Source: CAZBGL01 sp964491375
GTDB lineage: Bacteria > Desulfobacterota > Deferrisomatia > Deferrisomatales > Deferrisomataceae
Assembly (NCBI GenBank): GCA_964491375.1
Contig: CAZBGL010000043.1
Span: forward strand, 1 to 11,335
DNA: 11,335 bases
Direction: 5' to 3'
The notes below the pieces were generated by a model. It saw only the letters and a list, made by a program, of their open reading frames with translations, did not search any database and had not been told where the DNA came from. Positions 4,929 through 11,335 of the stretch are shown here, piece by piece. Made by a program: the position numbers and the translations under genes. Each line of letters starts with the position of its first letter. Positions within the stretch are counted from its first letter, which is position 1.

Positions 4929-6386
4929 GTGTTCCGCCGGGTTCTGGTGGCGAACCGGGGTGAGATCGCGGTCCGGATCATTCGGGCCTGTCGGGAGCTG
5001 GGCATCGAGACCGTGGCCGTGTACACGGAACCCGATGCCCACGCGGTGCACGTGGCCAAGGCGGACGACGCGATCCTGTTGGAGCCCGGCCCGGTGGCCG
5101 GATACCTGGACGCCGAGAGGATCGCCGAGGCGGCGGAGAGGTCCGGGGCCGACGCGGTCCATCCGGGCTACGGGTTCCTCTCGGAGCGGCCCGAACTGGC
5201 CGAGGCGCTCGCCCGGCGCGGCATCGCCTTCATCGGTCCCCGGGCCGATGCCATCCGCACGATGGGCGACAAGGTGGAGGCCCGCCGGACGGCCGAGGCC
5301 GCGGGCGTGCCGCTGGTCCCGTCCTCGCCCGTGCTCACCGACGTGAACGCGGCCCTGGACTGGGCCTCGGACGTCGGCTACCCCGTGCTCCTCAAGGCGG
5401 CCGCCGGAGGGGGCGGAAAGGGCATGCGGATCGTGCGCGCACCGAGCGAGCTGGCAGCCGCCTTCCCGCTGGCCGCCTCGGAGGCCCGCAAGGCGTTCGG
5501 CGACGGCCGCATGTACCTGGAGAAGTTCATCGAGGAGTCCAAGCACATCGAGATCCAGGTGCTGTGCGACCGGCACGGGAACCGGGTCCACCTGGGGGAG
5601 CGGGACTGTTCCATCCAGCGCCGCCATCAGAAACTCATCGAGATCGCCCCGTCGCTGGTGCTGGATCCGGTGGCCCGGGAGCGCATGGGCCGCACCGCCC
5701 TGGCCCTGTGCGAGCAGGTGGGATACGACTCGGTGGGCACGGTGGAGTTCCTGCTCGATCCGGAAGGGCGCTTCTACTTCCTCGAGATGAACACCCGCAT
5801 CCAGGTCGAGCACACGGTCACCGAGATGGTCACCGGGATCGACCTGGTCCAGGAGATGATCCGGGTCGCGGCGGGCGAGCCCCTGTCGGTGCGCCAGGAC
5901 GAGATCGATCTGCGGGGCTATGCGATCGAGTGCCGGATCAACGCCGAGGACCCGCGCCGGAACTTCATGCCCTCGCCGGGCACGATCACCCGGTACCTGT
6001 CGCCCGGCGGCCCGGGAGTGCGCCTGGACAGCTGCATCCACGGGGGCTGCGAGATCCTGCCCCACTTCGATCCCCTGATCGCCAAGCTCTCGGTGTGGGG
6101 TCGCACATGGGACGAGGCGGTGCGGCGCACCCGACGCGCCCTGGACGAGTACGTGATCCGGGGGATCGAGACCACGATCCCGCTCTACCAGAGGATCCTC
6201 CAGGACCCGGATTTCCTGGGCGGCCGGTTCACCACCTACTACATGGAGCAGAAGATCGACGCCTTCGGGTATCCGGACCCCGAGGAGCCGTGGGATCCGT
6301 TCTTCGTCACCGCGGCCGCCCTGTTCGCCCACTACCTGAGAGGCGGACTGCCCGGCGCGGTGTGCCATCCCGGAGGGGACGTGTGA
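4929..6386 (+). CDS. accC: Biotin carboxylase subunit
   Basis: This 485-residue ATP-grasp enzyme carboxylates biotin on a carrier protein using ATP and bicarbonate. The N-terminal block FRRVLVANRGEIAVRIIRA (2-20) and HPGYGFLSE (78-86) are canonical. The glycine-rich ATP loop AAAGGGGKGM is at 157-166. CSIQRRHQKLIE (227-238) and FLEMNTRIQVEHTVTE (284-299) carry the metal and bicarbonate residues (E286, N288, R290, Q292, E294), and ECRINAED (334-341) contains the catalytic arginine region. It is about 35 residues longer than E. coli AccC, with a C-terminal tail resembling subunit-type pyruvate carboxylase A proteins. No biotinyl domain is present. The start is GTG with AGGAGGG 7 bases upstream, and the stop overlaps the next ATG by one base (TGATG). 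Confidence 0.95.
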   Translation: MFRRVLVANRGEIAVRIIRACRELGIETVAVYTEPDAHAVHVAKADDAILLEPGPVAGYLDAERIAEAAERSGADAVHPGYGFLSERPELAEALARRGIAFIGPRADAIRTMGDKVEARRTAEAAGVPLVPSSPVLTDVNAALDWASDVGYPVLLKAAAGGGGKGMRIVRAPSELAAAFPLAASEARKAFGDGRMYLEKFIEESKHIEIQVLCDRHGNRVHLGERDCSIQRRHQKLIEIAPSLVLDPVARERMGRTALALCEQVGYDSVGTVEFLLDPEGRFYFLEMNTRIQVEHTVTEMVTGIDLVQEMIRVAAGEPLSVRQDEIDLRGYAIECRINAEDPRRNFMPSPGTITRYLSPGGPGVRLDSCIHGGCEILPHFDPLIAKLSVWGRTWDEAVRRTRRALDEYVIRGIETTIPLYQRILQDPDFLGGRFTTYYMEQKIDAFGYPDPEEPWDPFFVTAAALFAHYLRGGLPGAVCHPGGDV

Positions 6387-8062
6387 TGCGCCCCGCCGAG
6401 CTTTTCGACGCGACACTCCGGGACGCGGTGGGGCACTTCCTCACCCTGCACGTGCCTTCGGCCGAGCTGGGGGATCTGCTGGACGCCCTGGACCGGGCCG
6501 GGTTCGCCGGCATCGACGCGTGGGGCGGGGCCTCGTTCTACCCCACCATGGAGATCCTGGGGGAGCACCCCTGGGAGCGGCTGCGGGCGATCCGGAGGAG
6601 GATTCGCAGGACCCCGTTGCAGGCATCGGTGCGCTCCCGGTTCCTGTTCGGCACCCGGCCCGCCCCATGGGGCACCGTGAAGGCGGTGTTCGAACGGATG
6701 CGCGATCTGGGGGTGGACCGGCTGCGGGTGCTGGATCTGTCCACCCGGCGCAGCGACACGGTGCGCGCGGTGGAGATGGCCAAGGAATCCGGCTTCCACG
6801 TGACCGTGGCCCACCTGCTGGACTGGTCCGACCTGGGTGGCGCGGCGGATCGGCTCGTGTCGGATGCGCAGGCCTACCTGTTCGCCGGGGCGGATGCGGT
6901 GACCCTCCACGATCCGTTCGGGGTGCTCACCCCGCCGCTGGCCGAGCGCCTCGTGGCCGCCTACCGGACCCATTTCGGGGCCCCCCTGCGGGTGCACACC
7001 CATGACGTGAGCCTCCTGGGGGTGGCCGCGGCAGAGGCGGCCCTGCGGGCCGGGGCCACCGGCGCCGACGTGACCGTCTCGGCGGCGGCCTGGGCATACA
7101 GCCCCCCCCAGGCCGAGTCCCTCGTGATGGCCCTGCGGGGCACCCCCTTGGACCCCGGCGTGGATCTGGAGGCGCTGGAGGAGGCGGCGGCCGTTCTGGA
7201 GGGTCTCAAGGCCCAGAAGGGCTTCCGGTACCGGGCCGTGTACGGCGTGGACCACGCCGGGCTTTCGGGGGGGCTTCCGGCCGTGGTGCGCCAGGCCATG
7301 CTCGAGGAAGTCCGCCGCCGCCACCTGCGCGCCCTCCTGGAGCCGGCCCTGGCCCGGTTCCGGTCCGTGTGGGAGGCCCTGGGACGTCCCCCCTTGCTCC
7401 GCCCGTTCCTGCAGGCCGCCTGCGCCCAGGCGGTGGAGGACGCCCGCACCGGCCGGCCGTTCCGGACGCTCGCCCCCGCCACGGTGCGGTACCTCCTGGG
7501 GGAGCACGGCCCCCCCATGCCCGGATGCCGGGCCGACCTGATCGACCGGGCGGGTGGCATCGGGGGCGAGATCCGGCGTCTGCCCGAGTTGGACGAACTG
7601 CCCCCTGAGGCGTTCGCCGACGAGGACGACCGGTTGCTCTACGCGCTGTTCCCCAGGGCTGCGGCGTCGTTCTTCGAACGCCGGGCAGCCGGCACCGCGG
7701 GCCGGGGCCGCCCGGCACCGTACCCGGTGGACGGTCCGTCCGTCCCGGTACCCTCGGCGGTGCCACGCCAGATCTGGATCACGCGCGGCGGCGAGACCCA
7801 CGGCGTGATCCTCGAGGGGATGGGCCCCTGGGAGGGCACCCGCAGGCCGCTGTTCCTCCGGGTGGGGCCCCACCGGGCCCGGGTGGACGTGGAGTTCCCG
7901 CCCCAGGGCGGGGCCGTGTACACGATCCATCTCCACGGCAAGACCCGCCGGGTGGAGATCGCCGAGGTGCTTCCCCCGGGCACCCGGGGGCTTCCCGTGG
8001 TGCTCCGGGAGGAGGAACACACCACCGAGGTCCTGTTCGCGTTCTCTCGGCCGTCCCGGTGA
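6386..8062 (+). CDS. Divergent carboxyltransferase-like protein (pyruvate carboxylase B / OadA family)
   Basis: This 558-residue protein has the TIM-barrel carboxyltransferase fold of pyruvate carboxylase and oxaloacetate decarboxylase alpha, which move CO2 between carboxybiotin and pyruvate/oxaloacetate. Matching blocks are FDATLRDA (7-14), WGGASF..PWERL (46-66), TPLQASVR (76-83), LRVHTHD (201-207), PPQAESLVMALRGTPLDPG (240-258) and the conserved-region LLYALFPRAA (417-426). The metal ligands D13, H204 and H206 remain, but the carbamylated lysine (KDMAG in the family) is H175 in TLHDPFG. The glutamine of RDAHQ is G16, and the threonine of the family's GTSQP/NTSQP loop is lost (AYSPP, 237-241). 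The C-terminus has no MKM biotinylation motif. It may have altered chemistry or substrate, or be inactive. Partner accC is directly upstream. Confidence 0.8.
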   Translation: MRPAELFDATLRDAVGHFLTLHVPSAELGDLLDALDRAGFAGIDAWGGASFYPTMEILGEHPWERLRAIRRRIRRTPLQASVRSRFLFGTRPAPWGTVKAVFERMRDLGVDRLRVLDLSTRRSDTVRAVEMAKESGFHVTVAHLLDWSDLGGAADRLVSDAQAYLFAGADAVTLHDPFGVLTPPLAERLVAAYRTHFGAPLRVHTHDVSLLGVAAAEAALRAGATGADVTVSAAAWAYSPPQAESLVMALRGTPLDPGVDLEALEEAAAVLEGLKAQKGFRYRAVYGVDHAGLSGGLPAVVRQAMLEEVRRRHLRALLEPALARFRSVWEALGRPPLLRPFLQAACAQAVEDARTGRPFRTLAPATVRYLLGEHGPPMPGCRADLIDRAGGIGGEIRRLPELDELPPEAFADEDDRLLYALFPRAAASFFERRAAGTAGRGRPAPYPVDGPSVPVPSAVPRQIWITRGGETHGVILEGMGPWEGTRRPLFLRVGPHRARVDVEFPPQGGAVYTIHLHGKTRRVEIAEVLPPGTRGLPVVLREEEHTTEVLFAFSRPSR

Positions 8063-8673
8063 ATGCCATGGAGCTGCGCGGGCGATCGGTGCTGGTGCTC
8101 GCCTCGGCATCGCCCAGGCGGCTGGACCTGCTGGCCCGGCTGGGGATCCCGGTGGAGGTCCGGCCCAGCCGGGTGGACGAGAGCCTCCCTCCGGGCCGGC
8201 CGCTGGCAGAGGCCCTTGAGGAGGTGGCCCGCCGGAAGGCTGCGGCCGTGGCCCGGGAGGTGGGGGGCGCCTGGGTGCTGGCCGCCGACACCGCGGTGGT
8301 GCTCGGAGGGCGCGTGATGGGAAAACCCCGGGGCCGGAAGGAGGCCCGCGAGATGCTCCGGGCGCTTTCGGGCCGCGTGCACCGGGTGGTCACGGCCGTG
8401 GCCCTCCTGGGGCCCGGCACGGACCGAACGGTGGCCGTGGAGACCCGGGTGCGATTCCGGAGGCTTTCCGAGGCCGAGATCGCGTGGTACACGGGTCTGG
8501 ACGAGCCCTACGACAAGGCCGGGGCCTACGGGATCCAGGGCCGGGGGGCGTTCCTCGTCGAATCCATCGAGGGATCCTACACCAACGTGGTGGGGCTTCC
8601 GTTGAGCGAGACCGTGGACCTGCTCCGGTCCACAGGGCTCTTGCCGTGGAGGCTCGAGGAGGACGAGGCGTGA
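8059..8673 (+). CDS. maf: Maf family nucleotide pyrophosphatase
   Basis: This 204-residue protein hydrolyses non-canonical or excess NTPs, typically dTTP/UTP and modified pyrimidine triphosphates in the YhdE-like subgroup. Signatures are SASPRR (16-21), the catalytic-aspartate block AADTAVV (75-81), MGKP (87-90), PYDKAGAYGIQG (150-161) and GSYTNVVGLPL (172-182). The start is uncertain: GTG 8059 overlaps the previous stop as GTGA, while ATG 8068 gives MELRGRSVLVLASASPRR, closer to the usual Maf length. Neither has a good SD, so reinitiation after the carboxyltransferase-like gene is likely. The stop overlaps the yggS start. Confidence 0.93.
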   Translation: MNAMELRGRSVLVLASASPRRLDLLARLGIPVEVRPSRVDESLPPGRPLAEALEEVARRKAAAVAREVGGAWVLAADTAVVLGGRVMGKPRGRKEAREMLRALSGRVHRVVTAVALLGPGTDRTVAVETRVRFRRLSEAEIAWYTGLDEPYDKAGAYGIQGRGAFLVESIEGSYTNVVGLPLSETVDLLRSTGLLPWRLEEDEA

Positions 8674-9371
8674 GCGGGTCGGACGTGGAGGTGGGCGCGC
8701 GCTACGCACGGGTGCTGGAACGGGTCCGGCAGGCCGCACGCGAGGCGGGCAGGGATCCGGCCGGGGTCCGGCTCGTGGCGGTGAGCAAGAAAGTGGACTC
8801 CGCTCGGATCCGGGCGGCGTACCGTGCAGGGGCGCGGGACTTCGGCGAAAACTACGTGCAGGAGGCCCTGGGCAAGATCCCGGAGCTCCCGGACGATGCG
8901 CGGTGGCACATGATCGGCCACCTCCAGACGAACAAGGCCAAGCGGGCCGTGGAGGCGTTCGCGTGGATCCACTCCCTGGACCGGCCTTCCCTGGGCGAGG
9001 CCCTGGAGAAGGCGGCGGCCCGGAGGGATCGGCGCGTGAACGTGCTCATCCAGGTCAACGTGGGAGGCGAGTCCACCAAGTCGGGCGCCGATCCCGAGGG
9101 GGCCGTGGCCCTGGCCCGCAGGGCCGGGGAGTGGCCCCATCTGCGGATCCGGGGCCTCATGGCCATCCCTCCCTGGAGAGAGGATCCCGAGGAGGTGCGC
9201 CCGTACTTCCGGGCCCTGCGGGAGCTGAGGGACCGGATCGCCTCCCTGGCGCTTCCAGGGGTGGGGATGGAGGAGCTCAGCATGGGAATGAGCCACGACT
9301 TTGCCGTGGCCGTGCAGGAGGGGGCCACGATGGTTCGGGTGGGCACGGCCGTTTTCGGCCCCAGGATCTGA
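8670..9371 (+). CDS. yggS: YggS/PROSC family PLP-binding homeostasis protein
   Basis: This 233-residue protein is an alanine-racemase-like barrel that binds pyridoxal phosphate and keeps free PLP and amino acid pools in balance; it has no proven catalytic activity. The PLP lysine is K40 in LVAVSKK. Other family blocks are FGENYVQE (58-65), WHMIGHLQTNKAK (79-91), IQVNVGGESTKSG (127-139), LSMGMSHDF (203-211) and VRVGTAVFG (222-230). The start is GTG 8670 in a GTGA overlap with the maf stop, and GAGGAGG lies 7 bases upstream. The longer frame beginning at 8484 only reads through maf in another frame. It opens the yggS-proC-yggT-divIVA-yggU neighbourhood found in many bacteria. Confidence 0.95.
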   Translation: MSGSDVEVGARYARVLERVRQAAREAGRDPAGVRLVAVSKKVDSARIRAAYRAGARDFGENYVQEALGKIPELPDDARWHMIGHLQTNKAKRAVEAFAWIHSLDRPSLGEALEKAAARRDRRVNVLIQVNVGGESTKSGADPEGAVALARRAGEWPHLRIRGLMAIPPWREDPEEVRPYFRALRELRDRIASLALPGVGMEELSMGMSHDFAVAVQEGATMVRVGTAVFGPRI

Positions 9372-9401
9372 GACCGGCAGTCGGCAACGGGACGGGAAAT
9401 C

Positions 9402-10211
9402 ATGAGCGGACTCCCCCGAATCGCGGTGGTGGGCGTGGGCAACATGGGCGAGGCCCTGGTGAAGGGCCTGCTGGACCGGGGCCTGGCACGGCCCGAAGGC
9501 CTCTCGGCCGCCGAGAAGGTGCCGGAACGGGCCCGGCAGGTGGCCGAGCGGTACGGGATCCAGGTGGTCCCTTCCGCCGAGGAGGCGTGCCGGGGCGCTT
9601 CCCTGGTGGTGCTGGCCGTGAAGCCCCAGGACGTGGACCCGGCCCTGGCGGGCATCCGGGCCACCCGCCCGGCTCTGGTGGTGAGCGTGTGTGCCGGCGT
9701 CACCCTGGCCCAACTGGAGCGGGGTCTTCCGGAGGGCACGGCGGTCGTCCGGGTGATGCCCAATACGCCGGCCCTGGTGGGGGAGGGCGTGAGCGTGTAC
9801 TGTGCCAACGCCCGCGTCGCCCCCGAGCACGAGGACCAGGTGCGCCGGCTGCTGGGCGCGCTGGGCCCGGTCCACCGCGTGGACCGGGAGGACCTGATGG
9901 ACGCGGTCACGGGCCTGAGCGGGAGCGGCCCGGCCTACGTGTTCGCCTTCCTGGAGGCCCTGGCGGACGGAGGCGTGCTCGTGGGCCTGCCCCGGCCCCT
10001 CGCCCGGGCCCTGGCGCTCCAGACCGTCCTGGGAGCCGTGCGGCTGGCCGCCGCCTCCGGGGAGCACACCGCCGAGCTCAAGGACCGGGTGGCGTCCCCC
10101 GGGGGCACGACGATCTGGGGGCTCCGGGAACTGGAGCGCAACGGGTTCCGGGCGGCCGTGATCGAGGCCGTACGGGCGGCCACCGAGCGTTCCCGCCAAC
10201 TGGGAGGCTGA
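9402..10211 (+). CDS. proC: Pyrroline-5-carboxylate reductase
   Basis: This 269-residue enzyme catalyses the last step of proline synthesis, reducing pyrroline-5-carboxylate with NAD(P)H. The N-terminal Rossmann motif is GVGNMG (11-16). AVKPQDV (72-78) and VMPNTPALVGEGVS (118-131) follow. The dimerisation/active-site domain has GLSGSGPAYVF (171-181) and ELKDRVASPGGTT (225-237), the P5CR signature. The length is normal. It begins 30 bases after yggS with only a modest GGGA upstream of ATG 9402. No frameshift or missing residue is seen. Confidence 0.96.
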   Translation: MSGLPRIAVVGVGNMGEALVKGLLDRGLARPEGLSAAEKVPERARQVAERYGIQVVPSAEEACRGASLVVLAVKPQDVDPALAGIRATRPALVVSVCAGVTLAQLERGLPEGTAVVRVMPNTPALVGEGVSVYCANARVAPEHEDQVRRLLGALGPVHRVDREDLMDAVTGLSGSGPAYVFAFLEALADGGVLVGLPRPLARALALQTVLGAVRLAAASGEHTAELKDRVASPGGTTIWGLRELERNGFRAAVIEAVRAATERSRQLGG

Positions 10212-10214
10212 TCG

Positions 10215-10514
10215 ATGTTCGTTCTCGCCAACTTCCTGTTCGGCCTGGCCCAGGTCCTGGACCTGTTGCTGAACATCTACTTCTGGCTCGTGCTGGTTCG
10301 GGCGCTCCTGTCGTGGGTGAACCCGGATCCTTTCAACCCCATCGTGCGCTTCCTGCACCGGGCCACCGATCCGGTCCTCCTTTGGGTCCGCCGGAAGGTG
10401 CCGGTGGTGTTCGGCGGGCTGGACTTTTCGCCCATGCTCGTCATCCTGGGGATCTACTTCTTGCGGATCTTCCTCGTGCGCTCGCTGGTGGACGTGGCCA
10501 TGCGACTGCGCTGA
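10215..10514 (+). CDS. yggT: YggT family membrane protein
   Basis: This 99-residue integral membrane protein has two hydrophobic segments, about residues 5-32 and 73-92. Between them lies the family motif LLSWVNPDPFNPIVRFLHRATDPVLLWVRRKVP (a 33-residue stretch, 31-63), whose core SWVNP and TDP are diagnostic. GGLDFSPM (67-74) precedes the second helix. YggT/Ycf19 proteins are linked to envelope processes and osmotic shock or division, without a known biochemical activity. The start ATG has GGGAGG 7 bases upstream, inside the proC end, and is only 3 bases after the proC stop. Confidence 0.93.
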   Translation: MFVLANFLFGLAQVLDLLLNIYFWLVLVRALLSWVNPDPFNPIVRFLHRATDPVLLWVRRKVPVVFGGLDFSPMLVILGIYFLRIFLVRSLVDVAMRLR

Positions 10515-10524
10515 CAGCAGCCCG

Positions 10525-10546
10525 GCGCGGGCACCCCTGCCCGCGC
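10525..10546 (+). promoter_or_regulatory. Hairpin between yggT and divIVA
   Basis: GCGCGGGCA (10525-10533) and TGCCCGCGC (10538-10546) form a perfect 9-bp stem with a CCCC loop in the 54-base gap, ending 8 bases before the divIVA Shine-Dalgarno (GGAGGG, 10555-10560). There is no T-tract, so it is unlikely to be an intrinsic terminator. It could mark mRNA processing or set different expression of the two genes. Confidence 0.45.
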
Positions 10547-10568
10547 GAGGACCCGGAGGGACCCAGCC

Positions 10569-11087
10569 ATGCGCCTCACCGCGGCCGATGTGATGGAGCA
10601 GACGTTCCGGATCGCGTTTCGGGGGTTCGATCCCGTGGAGGTGGACGCCTTTCTCCAGCGGGTCGCGGACGAGCTGGACCGGCTCCAGGAGGAGCGGGAC
10701 CGCCTGGCCCGGGAGCTGGAGGAGGAAAAGCGGGCGCGGAAGACCCTGGAGGAGGCCCTGGCGGCCGCCCGCACCCTGCAGGAGGGGATCCTGGAGAAGG
10801 CCCGGCAGGAGGCCGAGCTGGTGGTGGAGCAGGCCCGCATCCGCGCCGACCGGATCCTGGCCGAGGCGAACGAGCAACTGGTGGCCCTCCGCCGCCAAGT
10901 GGAGGCGATCCGGGAGCGGCGCGCCCTCTGGCTCGGAGAGGTGGAGGGGCTGGCCCAGACGCTTGCGGCATGGGCCCGGGAGCGACGGGAGGGCGGCCCC
11001 GGGGGACCCGAGTTGATCGCCGAGGACGGCGGCCAGCCCCCTCCTGCGCCGGAGACCGCTGGAGACGACCCGGATGCCGGTGCGTGA
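10569..11087 (+). CDS. divIVA: DivIVA domain-containing protein
   Basis: This 172-residue protein opens with a DivIVA-type lipid-binding/polar targeting domain: MRLTAADVMEQTFRIAFRGF then DPVEVDAFLQRVADEL (21-36), where FRGFDPVEVDAFL is the hallmark. A long charged coiled coil occupies about 37-140. A short proline/glycine/acidic disordered tail ends the protein. DivIVA proteins form oligomers at curved membranes and recruit division or cell wall factors. They are best known in Gram-positives, but similar proteins occur beside yggT in deltaproteobacteria. The start has GGAGGG 8 bases upstream. The last 14 bases overlap the yggU start region. Another coiled-coil protein is the only alternative. 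Confidence 0.88.
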   Translation: MRLTAADVMEQTFRIAFRGFDPVEVDAFLQRVADELDRLQEERDRLARELEEEKRARKTLEEALAAARTLQEGILEKARQEAELVVEQARIRADRILAEANEQLVALRRQVEAIRERRALWLGEVEGLAQTLAAWARERREGGPGGPELIAEDGGQPPPAPETAGDDPDAGA

Positions 11088-11335
11088 CGGTCCTTCAGGG
11101 GCGGTCCTCCAGGTGTGGGTCCAGCCCCGGGCCTCGCGCACGGAGGCGGCCGGAGTCCAGGGCGACGCGGTGCGGATCCGCGTGGCCGCCCCCCCGGCCG
11201 GGGGCGAGGCCAACCGGGAGCTGGTGCGGTTCCTGGCCGAGGTCCTGGGGCTCCCGAAACGGGCGGTGGAGATCGTGCGGGGGCACACGGCCCGCCGCAA
11301 GGTCGTGCGCATTCGAGACGTGGAGGCGGCCGCGG
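11074..11335 (+). CDS. yggU: YggU/DUF167 family protein, 3' end missing
   Basis: 87 codons are visible before the window ends; the family is usually about 95-105 residues, so only a short tail is missing. The DUF167 core is clear: LQVWVQPRASRTEAAGV (12-28), VRIRVAAPPAGGEANRELVRFLAEVLGL (33-60, key residues P40, P41, G43, A46, N47) and VEIVRGHTARRKVVRI (65-80). Function is unknown; the family is often found after yggT. The start ATG 11074 has GGAGA 8 bases upstream and overlaps divIVA by 14 bases in another frame; GTG 11080 is an alternative. The overlap suggests coupled translation. Confidence 0.9.
   Translation, partial: MPVRDGPSGAVLQVWVQPRASRTEAAGVQGDAVRIRVAAPPAGGEANRELVRFLAEVLGLPKRAVEIVRGHTARRKVVRIRDVEAAA

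Noticed and set aside
1..11335. Apparent excess of GATC and GGATCC words
   Set aside because: This is explained by frequent ATC isoleucine codons after codons ending in G, and by GAT aspartate codons before C. No clustering suggests an origin or methylation-controlled site.
1..11335. Search for mobile elements, CRISPR repeats, tRNA or rRNA genes, attachment sites
   Set aside because: No transposase, integrase, regularly spaced direct repeats, or tRNA-like sequence was found by eye. All stretches longer than 300 bases contain a recognised gene.

Overview
The window is GC-rich bacterial chromosomal DNA, roughly 70% G+C by eye. Codons end almost always in G or C and GTG starts are frequent. I see no mobile elements, CRISPR arrays, tRNAs or rRNAs. 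The combination of Rex, a split biotin carboxylase/carboxyltransferase pair, a DivIVA protein inside a yggS-proC-yggT-yggU cluster, and an rpmE-thyX-prfA run suggests a deltaproteobacterial lineage (Desulfobacterota/Desulfuromonadota-like). It may be thermophilic, because a mannosylglycerate-synthase-like gene is present. The taxonomy is inference from gene content only.

Layout. (1) Positions 1-1034, minus strand: rpmE (L31), thyX and the 5' end of prfA form a tight translation/dTMP operon, read leftward from a promoter near 1074-1103. (2) Positions 1035-1278: a divergent control region with a good sigma70-type promoter for rex overlapped by a Rex-operator-like inverted repeat. (3) Positions 1279-4227, plus strand: rex, a GT78-like (mannosyl/glucosylglycerate synthase-like) glycosyltransferase, a stand-alone receiver-domain protein and a deoxynucleoside-kinase-family protein. 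The kinase ribosome-binding site sits inside a predicted hairpin. (4) Positions 4228-4427: a 200-base leader with an extended -10 and a perfect 17-bp stem-loop. (5) Positions 4428-9371: purE, accC, a divergent carboxyltransferase-like gene, maf and yggS, with overlapping or nearly abutting reading frames. (6) Positions 9402-11335: proC, yggT, divIVA and yggU (running off the end), a widely conserved envelope/division-associated neighbourhood.

Most genes are housekeeping. The parts that stand out are four. The carboxyltransferase-like protein keeps the fold and part of the metal site, but the normally carbamylated lysine is a histidine, several substrate-contacting positions are changed, and there is no biotinyl domain. 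The GT78-like gene sits directly behind the redox sensor Rex and ahead of a lone receiver domain. Several structured leaders (rpmE, the kinase, purE, divIVA) could be regulatory RNA elements. Finally, a class I-type PurE is not accompanied by PurK but is paired with a biotin carboxylase, which belongs to the same ATP-grasp superfamily as PurK.
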